DNA from: Pirellulales bacterium
GTDB lineage: Bacteria; Planctomycetota; Planctomycetia; Pirellulales; Thermoguttaceae
Reading direction: 5' to 3'
Length of the DNA: 5,994 bases
Assembly: GCA_030617125.1 (NCBI GenBank)
Contig: JAUWWA010000128.1
Coordinates: 1 to 5,994 of the forward strand
Of this stretch, positions 4,545 to 5,994 are shown piece after piece. A program made the position numbers and the translations under genes. Position 1 is the stretch's first letter. Each line of letters opens with the position of its first letter. Below the pieces are notes generated by a model that saw only the letters and a list, made by a program, of their open reading frames with translations, was not told the DNA's origin and did no database searches.

Positions 4545-5984
4545 TTGGCCCGCCGTGGATACCTATTCAGAAAGAGCAAGAAAATTCCCACAACAAGCCA
4601 CGTTTTTCAACAGTGTATTTCGCCTGCGTGCCGGGCAACGTACGACCTCGACGAGGTCCGCGTGGCCTGCGACCGGTGCGGCGAATTGCTCGATGTTGTC
4701 TACAATTGGGACCGTCTGCACGTGCCGGACTCCTTGAAGGCCTTCGAGGAGAAATGGACCCGGCGAGCCAATCCCCATTGCTTCAGCGGCGTGTGGCGAT
4801 TCCACGAATTGTTGCCGTTCGCCCCGCTGGAGCAGTGCGTCACCGTGGGCGAAGGCCAGACGCTGCTGGTGCCCTCCGAAGGAGTAGCCAAGTATACGGG
4901 CATCAAGCCGGGCCGGCTGTATTTGCAGTACGAGGGAATGAACCCCTCGGGCAGCTTCAAGGACAACGGCATGTCGGCCGCCTTCACCCACGCCCGATGC
5001 GTCGGAGCCACCCGCGCCGCCTGCGCCTCGACCGGCAACACCAGCGCGTCGCTGGCCCTGTACTGCTCGGTCACCAAGCTGATGAAAGCCGTCATCTTCA
5101 TCGGCTCCGGAAAAATCTCCTACGGCAAGCTCTCCCAGGCGCTCGACTTCGGCGCGCTGACCGTGCAGATCAACGGCGACTTCGACGACGCCATGGCCCG
5201 AGTGAAGGAGGTCAGCCGGGAACTGGGTATCTACCTGGTCAACAGCGTCAACCCTTTCCGGCTGGAAGGCCAGAAGACGATCATGTTCCGCGTACTCGAA
5301 GCGCTTCGCTGGGAAGTGCCCGACTGGATCGTCGTACCCGGCGGGAACCTCGGCAATTCGAGCGCATTCGGCAAAGCGTTCCATGAGTTGCACCAGCTCG
5401 GGCTGATCGACCGCGTGCCGCGGCTGGCCGTGATCAATGCCGCCGGCGCCAACACGCTTTACGAACTGGTCGAGCGGCAGGGACTGCACTGGAATGACGG
5501 CTCGCCCGATCTCGAGCGAGCCTCCCGCTACTACGACGAGATGGACGCCACGGGGCGCCGCGCCGACACCATCGCCAGCGCGATCGAAATCAATCGACCG
5601 GTCAACCTCAGCAAGTGCATCCGCGCCCTCGAGTGGTGCGACGGCGTGGTCCGCGAAGTTACCGACGAGCAAATCATGGATGCGAAGGCTCGGGTCGGCG
5701 CGAGCGGGTTGGGCTGCGAACCGGCCAGCGCAGCCAGCGTCGCCGGCGTCAAGAGCCTGGTCGCCGAAGGGATCATTGCGGCCGACCAGCGCGTCGTCTG
5801 CGTGCTGACCGGCCACCAACTCAAGGACCCGACCGCCACGGTCGCCTATCACACGACCGACCAGGAGCAGTTCAACAAAGTCCTCGGCAGCCGGGGCGTC
5901 CGCCGCGCCGCGTTCGCCAACCGCGCCGTCGCCGTGCCGAACAACCTCGATGAAATCATCAAGGCGATTCGACTGTATGGGTAG
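4545..5984 (+). CDS. thrC: Threonine synthase with N-terminal zinc ribbon
   Basis: This is a PLP-dependent enzyme converting O-phospho-L-homoserine to L-threonine and phosphate, the last step of threonine synthesis. The 479-residue reading has an N-terminal C4 ribbon (Cys24, Cys29, Cys42, Cys45) and YNWDRL. The PLP-lysine motif is [13 protein letters not shown] with Lys139. The segment [13 protein letters not shown] (159-171) matches the ASTGNT substrate-contact motif, and [17 protein letters not shown] (263-279) is the glycine-rich phosphate-binding loop. [14 protein letters not shown] (388-401) and [11 protein letters not shown] (419-429) complete the C-terminal part. Threonine dehydratase or cysteate synthase are less likely given the [10 protein letters not shown] context. 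The start is uncertain: TTG at 4545 is the first usable start after an in-frame TAG (4518-4520), there is no clear Shine-Dalgarno, and homology begins only near HVFQQC (residue 19). No other thr genes are adjacent. Confidence 0.92.
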   Translation: MARRGYLFRKSKKIPTTSHVFQQCISPACRATYDLDEVRVACDRCGELLDVVYNWDRLHVPDSLKAFEEKWTRRANPHCFSGVWRFHELLPFAPLEQCVTVGEGQTLLVPSEGVAKYTGIKPGRLYLQYEGMNPSGSFKDNGMSAAFTHARCVGATRAACASTGNTSASLALYCSVTKLMKAVIFIGSGKISYGKLSQALDFGALTVQINGDFDDAMARVKEVSRELGIYLVNSVNPFRLEGQKTIMFRVLEALRWEVPDWIVVPGGNLGNSSAFGKAFHELHQLGLIDRVPRLAVINAAGANTLYELVERQGLHWNDGSPDLERASRYYDEMDATGRRADTIASAIEINRPVNLSKCIRALEWCDGVVREVTDEQIMDAKARVGASGLGCEPASAASVAGVKSLVAEGIIAADQRVVCVLTGHQLKDPTATVAYHTTDQEQFNKVLGSRGVRRAAFANRAVAVPNNLDEIIKAIRLYG

Positions 5985-5994
5985 GGATTAGGGA

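Noticed and set aside
4555..4737. Plus-strand GTG-started 60-codon frame at the start of thrC
   Set aside because: It is out of frame with the thrC zinc ribbon, and its product after residue 22 is Arg/Thr-rich without homology.
4563..5852. Minus-strand open frame of 429 codons opposite thrC
   Set aside because: It is Gly/Ala/Val/His-rich with no recognisable domain, and mirrors the conserved threonine synthase on the plus strand.
1..5994. CRISPR array, transposase, phage genes, defence system, tRNA or rRNA
   Set aside because: No regularly spaced repeats, no such protein motifs and no cloverleaf or rRNA sequence were seen on either strand.

Overview
The window is GC-rich chromosomal DNA that carries mostly housekeeping genes. 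The protein sequences most resemble those of Planctomycetes, perhaps the Pirellulales. That placement is inferred from remembered family resemblance: the HisN-type phosphatase, the zinc-ribbon threonine synthase, LspA with GNLYDRLG, and the short DksA/TraR protein with HMADIGSDNFEQEF. It is not a database result.

Seven loci lie on the minus strand and one on the plus strand. In transcription order on the minus strand, the first group is dksA/traR-like (4093-3719), lspA (3659-3114) and a broken chloride-channel gene (3117-2112). A strong sigma70-type promoter (-35 at 4178-4183, -10 at 4155-4160) precedes it. lspA and the channel gene overlap by GTGA. hisN (2030-1233) follows after an 81-bp gap that holds a palindromic repeat. 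A second group, rpmB (1079-792), gatC (789-496) and gatA (430 to beyond the window edge), has its own plausible promoter near 1127-1154. It links ribosomal protein L28 with the GatCAB amidotransferase that completes Gln-tRNA(Gln) and/or Asn-tRNA(Asn). On the plus strand, thrC (4545-5984) is transcribed divergently from dksA. The two are separated by about 450 bp, of which roughly 290 bp (4198-4489) has no recognisable content.

Two things stand out. First, the ClC-type channel gene keeps its N-terminal third (GHGVP, GREGP, the NAPIA helix) and its C-terminal tandem CBS domains. The membrane core between them is missing, and the two parts are in different reading frames. The junction lies within about 20 bp that holds a GATCGC direct repeat. 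This is either a real internal deletion or an assembly misjoin. Second, a hairpin-forming 26-bp element occurs twice, in opposite orientations (475-500 and 2077-2102), with 23 of 26 identical bases and three transitions. It lies just after the gatC and channel coding regions and looks like a REP-type intergenic repeat. One copy supplies the gatC stop codon.

I found no phage, transposase, CRISPR, tRNA or rRNA signal, and no clearly new multi-gene system.
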